Positions 49,207 through 62,605 of a stretch of DNA of 64,000 nucleotides are shown here, piece by piece. The stretch comes from Chaenocephalus aceratus (Eukaryota; Chordata; Actinopteri; Perciformes; Channichthyidae), in the NCBI GenBank assembly GCA_023974075.1, contig CM043797.1:1083592-1147591 (forward strand), in the 5' to 3' direction. The number at the start of each line of letters is the position of its first letter. Position 1 is the stretch's first letter. The notes beneath the pieces are model-generated. The model was not told where the DNA came from. It made no database searches and saw only the letters and a program-made list of their open reading frames with translations. The position numbers and the translations under genes are program-made.

Positions 49207-50957
49207 ACACCTCCTCATCTCCACCGCTCCCATGTTTTCTTTTATGTTGCCATAAGTTAGTCTCTCTCCGTTGGTGCGCTGGGCTAATGCTAATAATGGT
49301 AATGCGAGCAAATAAAATGGCAGCTTCACAAAAACTTTTCAGAGTTTTACGGGGTGTGGTTTGCAATTCGCCCAGCCAATCAGAAATGTTAACCTTTTTC
49401 TCCCCAGGAAAGTACCTGCTCTCTAGTAGGGACAAAAAGGGCTGAAAAGGTTAGCAGAAAAAAGTTCTAGTTCCAGATCTTTTTGGTGTGAACGCTGGGA
49501 TTTTCCCCAGGAACTATCGGAACTATTCCTGGGAAAAGTAGTTCCTTTTTAGTTCCGATAGTTCCTGGGATTTTGTGTTCGCACCAAAGAGAGAACTTAG
49601 TTCATGAGAACTTTTCCCCCCTTTTCAGTCCCTGGGCGAATTGCAAACCACACCCCGTAAAACTCTTGTTAAGCCGCCATTGTATTTGCTGGCATTAGCA
49701 TTATTAGCATTAGCCCAGTGCACCAACGGAGAGAGACTAAGGCTGCGGCCACACGAGGACGAAAATGGCTAAACGCATAGGATTAACGCAAACGCAATCA
49801 CAAACAAGCTTCCGTCCACACGCAATAGTTATCCGGATAGTGTCTGTCTACACGAGACCGCTCCGTTTAGCTCCAACTGCTGGAGAAGCTGCAGTACATA
49901 TGCTGAGCCTGTACGTGGCGCTGTAACTTCCTCCACAAAAGCAGCGAAGAAGCATGGTTGTCATGGTTGCCCTTCTGTTTATTCTCCGCGGTGGGGGCCG
50001 AGGGAACCGGGCAGAGTTTTTCGCCAGTCAACGTGTTTTAAAGTTTAAATCTTCCGGACAAAATGATAAAAGTGCCGGTCAAAGGTCTTCTTTGTTATTT
50101 ATTGAGCTTTAAAACAAATGAATAACGACTCTATATAATATAATAATAAAATACACGGAGCCTCTCTTTTTCCTCCCTCTCTTCGGACAGCGTCAGTGTC
50201 TGTCTCATGCAGCAGCTGATCCAGTAATGAGTGACCCGGCTGACAGTAAAAATAAACATATTTATAACTAGTTTAGTTTGAGAGGTAATTAAAATAGCTA
50301 AGGGCGATGATCTGACTTGAAGTGTGTGTTTTGCTGCAGCGGGAGGAGCTGCAGGTGAGCAGAGCTGCGTGTCTCCGTCCTGTCAGATTAGACTTCACTC
50401 GCGTTTAGGTCCATATCGAGAGAAAGATAAATAATCTGAATTCAGGGTGCAGTTTACTTTGACGCGGGGGTGAGCAGCAGAGGTGGGAAGAGGCGGGGCT
50501 ATTGCCTCATCATTATTGCTGTAGATGTTGCACAAAACAACTGTAGCATGGTCAATAGCGTCCGGAGCACGATAGCAACTCTGCGATCCGCCATTGTTGT
50601 TGTTGTTGGTGGCGAAACACTTCAGCAATGGCGCGGGGTAAGCGGAGGTGAGCAGAAGAGGTGGGGAGAGGCGGGGCTATTGCGCAATCACTATCAGTGA
50701 TCTGAAAATGTTCGGATAGGGCGTACACACGGAGCCGTTTGACCCCCCAGAGAGTTGCGTATGCCGTTCTATCCACCTTGGGACCCGTTATCGTTTCCTC
50801 AGTCGTTTAGTGCCGTATTCGGTCGTCCTCGTGTGGCCGAACGGTCTATATGACACTAAACAGTAACGCAAATGACCGAATTCGTCCTTGTGTGGCCGCA
50901 GCCTCACTTATGGCAACACAAAATAAAACATGGGAGCGGTGGAGATGAGGAGGTGTC
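49207..50957. mobile_element. Palindromic (foldback-like) element interrupted by a Harbinger-like MITE
   Basis: GACACCTCCTCATCTCCACC ... GTTAGTCTCTCTCCGTTGGT ... GGTTTGCAATTCGCCCAG at 49207-49380 is repeated inverted from about 49620 to 50957. The centre of symmetry is near 49540-49555 (AACTATCGGAACT facing AGTTCCGATAGTT). The right arm is split at 49741 by another element. No coding sequence. Confidence 0.8.
49741..50903. mobile_element. Harbinger-like MITE, complete copy B, 3-bp TSD
   Basis: It begins GGCTGCGGCCACACGAGGAC and ends with the inverse ...GTGTGGCCGCAGCC, 1163 bp. The flanks are TAA on the left (49738-49740) and TCA on the right. The uninterrupted left arm of the host palindrome reads ...GACTAACTTATGG at this point, so the empty site is visible and implies a 3-bp TAA duplication with one later change. 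That TSD fits PIF/Harbinger. Confidence 0.85.
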
Positions 50958-52264
50958 GGCGTTCTGGCGATTTAATCAGAAGGCTTCAGTAGAAGCTGCT
51001 GGGAGTCCCAGCAGCTTCTACTGAAGCCAGTCCCCAACTCCGGGGACTTCCGGCCGGGGACTTTGGGCGGCAGTATACGCCGTGAAGTTGTTTGCGGCCT
51101 GCCAGTAAACCCAAAGCAGAAGAAGAAAAAGAAGAAGAAGAAGTGACGTCAGCGGCTTCATTTGCCTAATCCTCCCTCAGGGAACTTATTCCGGTGTGAA
51201 CGCGATCTGTACTTAGTTCCATGGGGGAACTTAGTGCTGGGACCTAAGTTCGGCAAAGTACTTGGTGTGAAAGAGGCTATTGGTTTTGGACAGAATAAAA
51301 AGGTTACCCTAACTCTCATGTACCTGTTTTATCAGTATGAGGAGTTGGTTCCCTCCTCATTTCTGCCCTTGAAACACAGCCTCATTTAAACATGGATATG
51401 AAAACGTCTTTGCCTCTCATTCTTTCCGTCACGCTGAATTGGATTGATGATGCACGTTGGTCCTTGCTATAAAGTGTTCCCTTCATCTGAGAGACCAGTT
51501 TCCTGGACAGTAGAAGGCAGGTTAAGAGGCTGGTGATTCCTCCTAGAAACAGACGGATCTCAGAACCCGGACTCGTTGCTCTTTTTAGTATCACACCTGT
51601 GTGAGGGGAGTGAGCAGAGCACTCACTTAAACCTGGGTTACTTCCTCTCTGTTAGAGCTCTGTGATATTTAGGGGCTTGTTGTTAACTCCCACCGTGGAC
51701 CTTGAGAGGTCCCACAGCTGAAAACCTCTGTGAGCTCACGGGTGAATTTGAATGATGAATACTTTAACTGATACTCAAGCAAGATAGTCGTGTATATTTT
51801 AGGTTAATTATTAAATCTGTGACGGTGTACATGGAGAAATTAATTTATGACATGGATTCATAGTCCTGAAGAAAATGGAAAGTCGATGTCCTAATTTCCC
51901 TCATTTTACACCAGGATGAATTGGCCAATTAATATATTGATTCATTGAAGAACATAAGCCGGCAAGAAAAGTGATTATAGATTAATCCTGTGTTGCTTTT
52001 CAAGCAAAATTGTGACAAACATTTTGGAATCTTTTGTTTTATAATTTAATTAACAACTGAATTTCTTTGGATTTTAAAGGTAATATTTTGTCTTTATCTT
52101 CCTCAACTTAACTATGAAGCTAGCCTTTATGATCGTTAAACCTATCAAAATTAATCAAACCCATGACACAATTTTTTCTTACCTCTGTTAAATGTCTTGG
52201 AGACCTTGATAAAGCGCTTCGTCTATTGAACTTTTTAAATCTCAGCTAAAACTCACCTCTTTGC
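50958..52264 (+). other. Repeat-rich intron or intergenic DNA
   Basis: 50980-51030 contains the perfect palindrome CAGTAGAAGCTGCTGGGA|GTCCCAGCAGCTTCTACTG. 51040-51290 carries AGTTCC/GGAACTTAG motifs related to the palindromic element before it. The end (from about 52205, AAAGCGCTTCGTCTATTGAA) belongs to the L2-like tail listed next. Confidence 0.45.
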
Positions 52265-53690
52265 CAGGGCTCGAGCTTAAGGACGTCCCGTCGTCCCGGG
52301 GCCGAAAGAAAAAGTGTCGGGGAGGATAAAAATAATTTTGGGACGAATTTGGGACGAGAGTTAAAATAAAAATATCCTGCTAACTCTACTACAAACGGCG
52401 ATGAAAATGAAACCGACTGCACGTTTTGTGTAGCACACAGTTATTAAACCTCCTTGTCAACATAAACACACACGCACAAAACATTTAGCAACCTGCGAAA
52501 TACACACACATGTAGCCACTGCTGTGCCGCTGGCTGTCAGCCAGCCACCCAGCTGGCTGTGCCCGCAAATTCCTGGTCCGCAAATTCGTGCTCTCTATGG
52601 TCTAGCCAGATTAATATAATATGGCTCTAGGTCTAGCTATGTACTGAGTGTGTGTATTTCGCGGGTTGAGTGATGTACACTGACAATGGCATCCCGTGGA
52701 GGAATTCTGAAATGTTTTACCGTTAATCACAAAAACGCACAGCAGAACCCGACCCTGGAGCGCCGGCCTCTTTACATACTTACTCCTCTTCATCCCCTAT
52801 GGGTAATAAGGCTGAGAAGAGAACCCTCCATCGTATTTAGTCCTTAGCAATATGCTGCCTCTCCCCAGGGAGGGATGGGTACCGAGCCCCGGTGTTAAAC
52901 GGCCCCGGGCCAGAATTATTAAAGACAGTGGTAACGTTAAGCTCCGACGTTATCGGACTTTTTATCGGTACAGGAGACGTTTAAAAAATATATGTATTAT
53001 TGCTACATACACATTATATCGCAGTTTTAGTTTCACCTGTGTGCGAGGGGGCGGGCCGTTTGTAAAGGTCTCCTGACTGTGTTACAGACTGTCATCCTGG
53101 TTAGTGGTTTCTCTGGGTTCTGTCTTCAGGACAGTGTTGGATTTTTTTTGATAATTGGATGGGACTTGATTGGATTCAATATTAGAGTAATTTTCTCGTT
53201 TGTGTGTTTGTTTAAATATATTTGGCCTTTGTTTATGTGATTGAATGATTTACTCAAATAAAAGGTTGATGAATTATCATCTAATGATTTGTATGATGTT
53301 TTATTTATGTTAAAGGTCACTTTGAATGATTTTAACTCATGATAATGTAGAAACAAAAGAAAAAAAATATCGGGACGGTCCACATTAATTTCGGGACGGC
53401 TTGGATTGTTTTTCGGGACGGTTCCGGGAGGATGGGAAAAAAAGTTAGTCGAGAGCCCTGCTCTTTGCACTGGCTTTTAATACTAGTTGAACATTACATT
53501 TTTACATTTGTATGTGTTTTTTATTATTTATTTTATATATGTTTCTAGTTATTGTGCTTTTTATCATGTGTTTTATTATTGTACTCCCATTGTGTTACTT
53601 AATATACTTATCGCCTGTACAGCACTTTGGTCAACTGAAGGTTGTTTTAAATGTGCTATATAAAGATTGAGATTAATAAATCAAATGTAT
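52205..53690 (+). mobile_element. L2-like LINE tail split by a hAT element
   Basis: Outside the inserted element the sequence reads ATTGAACTTTTTAAATCTCA with CTCACCTCTTTGC on the left. On the right are GCACTGGCTTTTAATACTAG and ACAGCACTTTGGTCAACTGA, then ATGTGCTATATAAAGATTGA, the usual L2-type 3' terminus. Confidence 0.65.
52265..53460. mobile_element. hAT-type non-autonomous element, second copy, TSD CTCTTTGC
   Basis: CAGGGCTCGAGC starts it and GAGAGCCCTG ends it; CTCTTTGC is duplicated at 52257-52264 and 53461-53468. It has the same 1196 bp length as 3491-4686 and lies in opposite orientation. Blocks such as AGCTCCGACGTTATCGGAC and GGGGCGGGCCGTTTGTAAAG match. Confidence 0.92.
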
Positions 53691-54794
53691 TAAAAAAAAA
53701 AGTGTTATGACTGCAGAATAATGGGACCCGGTCCTATCTGAACCTGCTCTCTCACTTCCTGGTTTCACAGCAGTCACAGTCCTCAGATTGGGTTATGGTT
53801 TAAGTGCAGTGGCGGCACAGCTGTTGCCATGGAGACCTGGGTGTGGCTACCAGAGTGTTTGATGACCCCACGTGAGGCATGAGTTCACCCAGTTGTCGCT
53901 TTGACACCTCGACAGCATGAGAAGAGAGGGGCGGGGGAGGGGGGGCGTGAAGGGTTAATGACCCACTTGGCTCCTGTGGCTTTGGGCTTGGCTACTTCAG
54001 GAGGAAAAAAGTGTGTGTGTTTGGGTGGGGGGTTAAATATAACTTCAATGACAGGTGAGACAGAGTCCCAAAGAGATTGTCATAAAAAGAAAACACATTC
54101 CAAAGATAACACGCACACAAACACACACTTACATTTACATTCAGTACTCAGCCCATGTTTGCCTGGTATTATCAAGCAGAGCTAATTTGGCACAGTGTGT
54201 ATTTTGGAATATCACTTTACCATTACGGTGTGTATAATACTGGCAGCGTATACATTTGCTGTTTGTCTTACTGCTAATCTTTGTTACATTTAGTTGTCGT
54301 TGCAATCACACTTTGAACTGCAAATCAGCTCATCAAATTCCATTTGGGGGAAAATAAAGTAATATTATTCTGTTATATAATTGTATCCAGCTGGCATCTT
54401 GCTGCTGCTGACAGTGGCTTCATATCCATACGCTGCAGACCTAAGAGTGGTACTCATATTTTTGATGTAACTCTAGGCAAGAGAGTGGATAATTGTATCC
54501 GAAATGTCAAACTATTTCTTTAAGTTGGTGCAGGGTCAGCAGTGTTGTGGTGGGGGCAGAGGCGGGCAGTGCCTCAAGGATGGAATTATTAAAGAATGTA
54601 TGAAATCCAATTGACGACAGATATCAGAATTCTTTAATGAATTACTCGTTCAGAGGAATATTTCTCTGAGCAGTGGAGACCCTCACACTCGGTATCAACA
54701 GAAATATTGATATTGGCTGTGGAGCAGCAGCAGCCGAATAATGAATCCTGTGTCTAGACCCACACACACTCCACACACTCCACACACTCTGGCC
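53691..54794 (+). other. Intron or intergenic DNA
   Basis: No gene recognised. A G-rich patch (53928-53950) and a short CA-rich stretch only. Confidence 0.4.
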
Positions 54795-55270
54795 GTTTCT
54801 CAATCTCGAGGATACTGGCTTCCAAGCCAATATTTCAAGGATGCTACGTCATCGAGTGCCGCCGAAGTACTGTTCCAATGTCCAGCATACGTGGAATTCC
54901 ACCGAGGCCGCGTCCTTGGTTTGGGGGAAATTTCGATTCTGCACATGGGTAGGCTTCGCGTCCTTAAAATCCCCACAATGCTTTGCGCACGGACCAATTT
55001 CAAAAACATGTGTTGGTAAATATGTTACTTTGTTACATTTGTTATCACCAAAAATGTGTTCAGTGAAAGTAAAGCAAGTTCCTAATTCGATAGACATCGT
55101 GAGGTATTTATTTTCGTTACAGTTTGTTGAAACCATTAGAGTGGCACACTTGTTAGCCTGTTCCATTCTTCTTCGTTTTCCAAAGCCTTGGAAGCATACT
55201 TGCTTCGTTTCTGAAGGAAGTGACTTGGAAGTACGCGACCACCAAGCCAGCATCCTCGAGATTGAGAAAC
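54795..55270. mobile_element. MITE with inverted ends
   Basis: GTTTCTCAATCTCGAGGATA at the left end and ATCCTCGAGATTGAGAAAC at the right end are inverted copies over about 27 bp (one mismatch). 476 bp, no coding sequence; no certain TSD. Confidence 0.75.
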
Positions 55271-55514
55271 ACCTTCTGCCTCCAGCAAACAGGCTGAAAA
55301 CTTGTATTTTATCCCCCCATTGGAGTGGTGGAAGGGGGGGCGATGGTACGTCTCCAAGCTGCGAACAGTAGGGATCAGATCACAAAAATAGAGCCAATAG
55401 TGTCCTGGTTAATATGATGATCGGTCCTGGAGAGAGGATTGAAATATTCCCCTTGACTAGTTCTGATTTCAGCTGCGTTTCATTCAGGAGTCAGGAGAGA
55501 AGCTTTTACATTAT

Positions 55515-55547
<33 letters not shown>

Positions 55548-56924
55548 CAGAAACTACAGGGAGGTAAACAATACAGGAACTGACTTTAAAGGTGTCTCAG
55601 TTCCCTGAAATACACCTTCTCTTCACAAATGCACATCAATGTTGTTGACTGTTCTCACCACTTGTTTACCTGGTCTGGAACAATAAACAGTGTTTACGAT
55701 GCAAGTGATCAAAACTTGCTTTACTAATTGTTAGGGGTGGGAATTTGAAGGCAAATTTTATATTGAAATATATGACTCCATAAAACGGTTAACGGAATTG
55801 ACGTAGCTTACAAAATAATAATACAACAATTCCCGCCCTCATGTCATCATGCTACGTAGACGCTGACGTCCTATTGCTCATTCTTGCGTACATATGAAAT
55901 TGGGCACAATGGCAAATGATATGAATGGCTTGCAAAGGCTAGATTATTAAAACGGAACAGAGATCAACAAAATATATAACGGGGCCTAAGCAGCTATTTT
56001 CAGACTCAAAATAATCATGTCTACCTGCTCGGGGGAGAGGCGGTGCTGAGACGATTTACATCAGGCCAGCGGTAGAGAAGACCCTCAGCTGGAACGGAGG
56101 TTGCGGGTATTCCTTCACCAGGAGACTGAGTTTTTCGTTCTTAGTTTTTCCTCCACCACTGCGGTGGGATGCACGGCTCACTGAAAGAGAGTTCCTCATT
56201 GTATTCTGCGTCTGCGGTGAAATAGTCATCCCCATGAGTTCTCGGACCCCCTCTCCCTCGACGGAGCTCAGTGGCAGCATGTCCCTGGTTGTCTTTGGGG
56301 GAATGAGGGCTGTGCTTTCCTCCTCCTTGCGGGGTCACAGTGCTGGTAGAGGAGGTGAAGCGTGGCTGGTCACTCTCATGCTCCACACTCGGCTTGTTTT
56401 AATTGAATGTGGTTATGCATTGAGCTAGTTGACTTCTGATACACAAGTTCATCTTTGCATAGTTTGCACTCTACACCGCTCTCACCAAGCTGGTTGAAAT
56501 ACTTCCACATGTTTGCTTGTGTAGGACTCTGTTATAGTGACGTACTGTAACGTGAGCCTTAGGCCTCCGTGACACGGACAAGTCCAAAATACAGATTATT
56601 CAATTGTGTTTTTCTTTCTGTGTTCACTTAAAGGTAGGGTCGGTCATTCACTTCAGAAACACTTTTGTTATATTCCATGGAATGCTCTAAACATCCTGAT
56701 AGCAATGAATATATTAAATGCTTTGACAATAAATACATAAAAAAAATTCAGGCCGGCAGGTGCAAACGCAGAACAACGGCCCAAAACGCATACATTAGCA
56801 GGAAACACCTGCAAATAATGAAATGAAAAACAAACAAACCCTGAAAACAAATACAACAGAAAAACGCTGCATTTACAGAAATGATGCAAACTAAAAACAA
56901 CACACAAACGCAACAAAAAAACGC
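55271..56924 (+). other. Intron or intergenic DNA with small repeats
   Basis: Holds a (TAA)n tract (about 55515-55547). At 56629-56760 there is a fragment of the TTAAAGGT family whose CATTCCATGG-GCAATGAAT part is inverted relative to the 11.4 kb copy. No coding sequence was supported. Confidence 0.45.
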
Positions 56925-57075
56925 TGCACGATATGCAAAGTCCAAAGCACGTACAAATCCCAAAACACATACAAAAAAACACATTCCGGAAGTGCTCCAG
57001 GCCTCTAGGGGGCGCGCTACGTGGAACAGATTGATGTATGCCCAGACAGAGAGAGAACGAACAAGAGTGATGGAA
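56925..57075 (+). repeat. Dispersed repeat, inverted partner of 62185-62306
   Basis: CTGCACGATATGCAAAGTCC, ATTCCGGAAGTGCTCCAGGC and GGGGGCGCGCTACGTGGAAC recur in order on the opposite strand at 62306-62190. This copy has about 17 bp more (GCACGTACAAATCCCAA). Confidence 0.75.
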
Positions 57076-57439
57076 ATCGGGAGGAAAGAAAGTTCCTTTA
57101 AGTGGAGAAAGATATAAGAAGGTACGTTTTGTTTTGATCTATGGTTTTGATACATAGAGCGTCATATTTATATAGCTAGCGTTAGCGTGCCTAACTACAC
57201 CAGCTCAGGGAGGAGAGCTTCACGTGAAGAGAAGATACAGTGAGGGAAGAACATCGTTAAAACAGATGACAGATCAAGTGCAGGCAAATAACACGGCCAT
57301 AGTGAGTACCCGCGGAGAAAGGACATTTGAATTCTTAGCAGTTTGTTTATATGTATGTATTTGTGTATAGATGTTGCAACTATACAGAGCTTTAGCAATA
57401 CTATACGTAACTATGGTCATGCTAATAAAGCAATTTAAT

Positions 57440-57597
57440 TGAGAGAGAGAGAGAGCGAGAGAGAAGTGACAACATGTGCAGAGGGACAAAGTAGAGAGAG
57501 AGAGAGAGCGAGAGAGAAGTGACAACATGTGCAGAGGGACAAAGTAGAGAGAGAGCGAGAGAGAAGTGACAACATGTGCAGAGGGACAAAGTAATGA
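57440..57597 (+). repeat. About 50-bp tandem repeat, 3 copies
   Basis: GAAGTGACAACATGTGCAGA plus GGGACAAAGTA and a GA-rich spacer occurs three times; the copies differ mainly in spacer length. Confidence 0.9.
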
Positions 57598-57959
57598 GAG
57601 AGAGAGAGATTTAGCTAACCACTATTTAGACTATGTGTTTTTGATTGACTTGATTAAATGGATTCACTACATCAATGTGTGTCTTTTCAGGCCGCCATGT
57701 TGTGTCCTTTCTGTGGCCAGCATCTGGGGACAGTTCAAGTGCTCTGTGGCTCCTTTCTTTATTGATCTGTTTAAATGCAAGAAATAAGGATTCAACACAC
57801 TGCTCTGTTTAGAATACTAATTGCAGATGCATACTGTACACTAGTTCTCAGCATGAAGGACACATCTTTTCATTGTCTGTTTATGTGAAATATGTAGAAG
57901 CCATCATTACATTGTAGACCAATGCATGATTAAATACACAACACAGCTTATATTATACA

Positions 57960-58905
57960 TAGGGATGCACGATAATTATCGGCCCGATAATTATCGGTCC
58001 GATATTAGGAATTATGACGTCATCCTGATAAACCCGATAACAGTATTAATAGCCCCGATAATATACAATATATTTTTTGGGTGAAAAAAATACTGCGGTG
58101 TGGGTGGATTGGGATGAGGGGCGCTTGTTTTTCACTCGGCTCCTCCCGTTTTGCCAGTACTGTGGTATTAGTGGTTTAGGAAGAGGGGAGTTCTTCACAA
58201 ATCCAGCGCTCCCTAATACTTCGAACCTGATCAGTCACCTGAAACATCGCCATCGCTACGATGGTGTGTTAAAAGCGTACGAAGACAATAATACAATACA
58301 AAGAGTGTGTGTGTGTGTGTGTGTGTGTCTGCGCGCGCGTTGGAGCTATGTGCAACTCAAGGCATATGCTCGAACCGGAGCTGCCTGGACGCTGCAATCA
58401 TGTTGCTGAGTGTGCTGACTTCTCCTACAATGTCCCACTGTCTGCTTCCTGCATCAAGTCAAGTGCTCGGCGCAGTTGTGGCGAAATGTCGCTCCTCTGT
58501 CTTCATTGAAACAGCTCCTTATATCCGTTAGCGCAGCTAGCTAGCACCAGATCCTAACAACAACAATGCACGTAAGGTCTCTCTCTCTCGCTCGGGACAC
58601 ACACACACACCCTCCCGGTCCTCCCGATGGCCAGTCGGTGCCTGCCGGTGAGCGTGGAAGTGTGGTCTGCTGCAAGCGGGCGGCAGGAGCGGGGCTGTCA
58701 GCATCAGCTTGTAGATGGTATTTTAAACTCGATGCGCTCTGAAACTACGGGGCGGCCGAGGAAAAAAAATACACATGCGTTAATCGCGTTAAAATAATTA
58801 GTGGCGTATTTTTTTTTTTATTATCGGTTATCGGTATCGGTCTTGAGAAGCAGGAAGTTATCGGTATCGGTATCGGTTTCAAAAAACCAATATCGTGCAT
58901 CCCTA
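57960..58905 (+). mobile_element. BED-finger hAT element carrying part of another element, TSD ATTATACA
   Basis: The ends are TAGGGATGCACGATA and TATCGTGCATCCCTA; ATTATACA is duplicated at 57952-57959 and 58906-58913. The left part encodes CQYCGISGLGRGEFFTNPAL then NTSNLISHLKHRH, a BED finger. From about 58320 to 58808 the sequence is the inverted copy of 59684-60165, which belongs to a different element. Confidence 0.88.
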
Positions 58906-59067
58906 ATTATACATGAATAATTGTGTATTAGTTGTATCTTTGTAGAGAACATTCAGAATCAGACTGAGACAGTGAGCGGCTGGGAAGTCACACCGCCATG
59001 CGGCACAAACAGCTGCTGACGGGATGTTCTCAGGCGTTCCATAAGGAGGGTCAGGAACTCACGGACC

Positions 59068-59292
59068 ACCAGTGTCCCCTCCATCCTCAGTGTGTCCCCT
59101 CCATCCTCAGTGTGTCCCTCATCCTCAGTGTGTCCCTCATCCTCAGTGTGTCCCTCATCCTCAGTGTGTCCCTCATCCTCAGTGTGTCCCTCATCCTCAG
59201 TGTGTCCCTCATCCTCAGTGTGTCCCTCATCCTCAGTGTGTCCCTCATCCTCAGTGTGTCCCTCATCCTCAGTGTGTCCCTCATCCTCAGTG
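59068..59292 (+). repeat. 18-bp minisatellite, about 11 copies
   Basis: Unit CCCTCATCCTCAGTGTGT, with two slightly longer units at the start. Because 18 is a multiple of 3 the minus strand stays open and reads as TEDEGH repeats within a 134-codon frame (59363-58959) that is otherwise unrecognised. Confidence 0.95.
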
Positions 59293-59665
59293 AACTTAAC
59301 TGACGTCTCATGAGGGGTCGAATGAGGCACCTTTGAAGCCGCGGATTGCTCCATCCCACACACCGGCTCTATTCATATTAAACCTGCTGCAAGATGTATT
59401 TGTTCTTTTTGCAGAGAGTTCTGCAACAAAGTCCTCCGCAGTCAGGTGTTCTGTGCTGGGGAAGACACAGTGATGTGTTGTGATATTAAATGATGAAGCT
59501 ATAATAAGATTTACAGTATAGAATGGAACAATTAATTGGTAATCGTAACGATTAATACTTTGCTCCATTTTGTCTTCTGGCTCAGACTGGCTATCAATAA
59601 TGAGAAGTGCATACACCTGTGTGTAGTTGCTGCAGTGAGAAGACGGTTAATAATGACTTTCAAAT

Positions 59666-60294
<629 letters not shown>

Positions 60295-60467
60295 TATTGT
60301 ATGAGAGGTTCCAGGTTGTTGTGTTTAATATTCATGAGAATATTTGTCATTGTTCAAATGATAATAAACATTAGCATAAAGCATATTTGTCCGCTCATAT
60401 GTTGATAAGAGTATTAAAAACTTTTCAATACATTGGGTTCTAAACTGACAACAGCACTTTTGTTATA

Positions 60468-61307
60468 CGGTGGCCCTGAAGTGCAAAACACTACAGCATT
60501 TCAGAAAACACCACAGCATTTCACATTGGACGGAAAGGGTATTCCTTTAGGGAGAACACTTCTTGTTTGTGATTGGACAGAGCCAGCCAGAGAAGCACTG
60601 CTGTGATTGGTTGTTTTTGCTGCCAGTCAAGAAATGACGCTTCGTGATTGGCCCAACACATCAGCCGTCTCGAGCATTCAAGCAATGTGAATATTGGGTG
60701 GTCTACCATAGTATTTACATGGAGATAAGCCCCTTAAAAACCATGAATGAATAAAGCATTAATTCTGCGTTTACTCCTGTCATTCAAACAAGACGCTGGA
60801 GAGGGGGCGGGCCGTATCTCCATGTAAATCGGATCCATCAGGCTAAACTAACCTGTCCACACTCACAACAACGTCATACAGACATAAATAAAGCAGCGAC
60901 TGTATTCGCCATGACACAGAAAGGCTGTATTTTGTACATGTTTAACTTTTGTCCAGTTTCTGAACAGATATGAGGAGCTGTGAGCTCTGAGTGTGTGCTA
61001 ACAGCTAACGGCTGATGTGTTGGGCCAATCACGAAGCGTCATTTCTTGACGGGCAGCAAAAACAACCAATCACAGCAGTGCTTCTCTGGCTGGCTCTGTC
61101 CAATCACAAACAAGAAGTGTTCTCCCTAAGGAATACCCTCTCCGTCCAATGTGAAATGCTGTGGTGTTTTCTGAGATGCTGTGGTGTTTTCTGAGATGCT
61201 GTGGTGTTTTCTGAGATGCTGTGGTGTTTTCTGAAATGCTGTGGTGTTTTCTGAAATGCTGTGGTGTTTTCTGAGATGCTGTAGTGTTTTGCACTTCAGG
61301 GCCACCG
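60468..61307. mobile_element. MITE with about 200-bp inverted arms and an uneven internal tandem repeat
   Basis: CGGTGGCCCTGAAGTGCAAA ... GGCCAATCACGAAGCGTC pairs with its inverse at the other end. Left arm 60468-60665; right arm 61017-61307. The right arm carries six or seven copies of GCTGTGGTGTTTTCTGAGAT where the left arm has about two. TATA or TA flanks both ends. No coding sequence. Confidence 0.85.
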
Positions 61308-62184
61308 TATACTCCTGCACGATCCTTGTAAACATTTGATTTGAAATGGATGGAAGAAACAATATCTGATCTTTGAAATATATAATTGTTCTGCTTCCTG
61401 GCAATGTTACCCACTGTGATTGGAGGCTATACAAACAAACAAATGTAAAATAAAGATACACACCACACAACTGTGTCACGATGCAACTGTCAACATCGTT
61501 TACCTAAAGTGGTTCTGACCCGGGGCAGACTAGACCTCTTCCTGGAATGGGGTTGGTGCTCCATCCTATTTTTACCCAGGAAATAAGTGCAGTTGATCTC
61601 ATGACAGTGTCTTAGCACACAAAGGTATTTATTGATTTCATGTTCACAAACTCAAACCTACCTGGTATGATTACATGTTTAATCAGTCTTACCCGATCAG
61701 ACGCTGGCTGTGGGGCCTGAGAGGTCTGATAAAGGTAAACAACAATATATTCAAACTACTGTACTGTTAAAACATTCTGCTTCTTGTGGCACACAGTAAT
61801 ATGTTGACAATGTTTTATTTTACCCCAGCAAACTGTTGCCAGTGGAGAGCTCACTTTTGGAACATTTGGAATGTCCCACACCTGCATTCACACAAATGAC
61901 TGACTGAAATAAATTCACTTTAATTAAGAATAAATGCCACGATAAATCCAAACTGACCAAGGTAACAGTATATTGTTGAGCGTCCTTTAACTCTCACATT
62001 AGGATTGACATTGGGGCACAATAAACCAACTCCTCTCTGCACCTATAATATATCTATATGATGTCAAGAGTTACATTTAGGTGCAGTGCCGTCTCTTGAC
62101 TTGCAAGCTCTTCTTTTGCCTTCTTATATATCGACTTTTCCCACTTCGATCAACTTTGTTTCCTCCGGCTTCAATTTGCAGCAC
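61308..62184 (+). other. Intron or intergenic DNA
   Basis: Ordinary AT-rich DNA with no recognised gene or element. Confidence 0.4.
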
Positions 62185-62306
62185 TCTAGTTCGTTCTCTT
62201 TGTCTGGTCATACATCAATCTGTTCCACGTAGCGCGCCCCCTAGATGCCTGGAGCACTTCCGGAATGTTTTTTTGTATGTGTTTTGGACTTTGCATATCG
62301 TGCAGT
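62185..62306 (-). repeat. Dispersed repeat, inverted partner of 56925-57075
   Basis: GTTCCACGTAGCGCGCCCCC, GGAGCACTTCCGGAATG and GGACTTTGCATATCGTGCAG match the partner reverse-complemented. Confidence 0.75.
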
Positions 62307-62605
62307 CCACCTGCAGTTAACCTGGGCTTAAGTTTTCTCTAGCTTTGTGACAGCTTTAACCAGCTGGTGGTCACAACACACGGTAACTTGGCCTGGTCCT
62401 TGTGGAGTTGTAGAATGTGTTTAATGAGAAATAAGCCGTACACACACTGTACTGTACGTTGAACGCAATAACACTATTGCTAACTTCAGTGTTTCCCACA
62501 GAATTTGATTGTATTTGTGGGGGCACCACAACGCACACCTTCAAACACACAACTCGGTGTGTACAGGGGAGAGACCTAGATTAAGAGATAAGTCTAACAT
62601 AGAGG

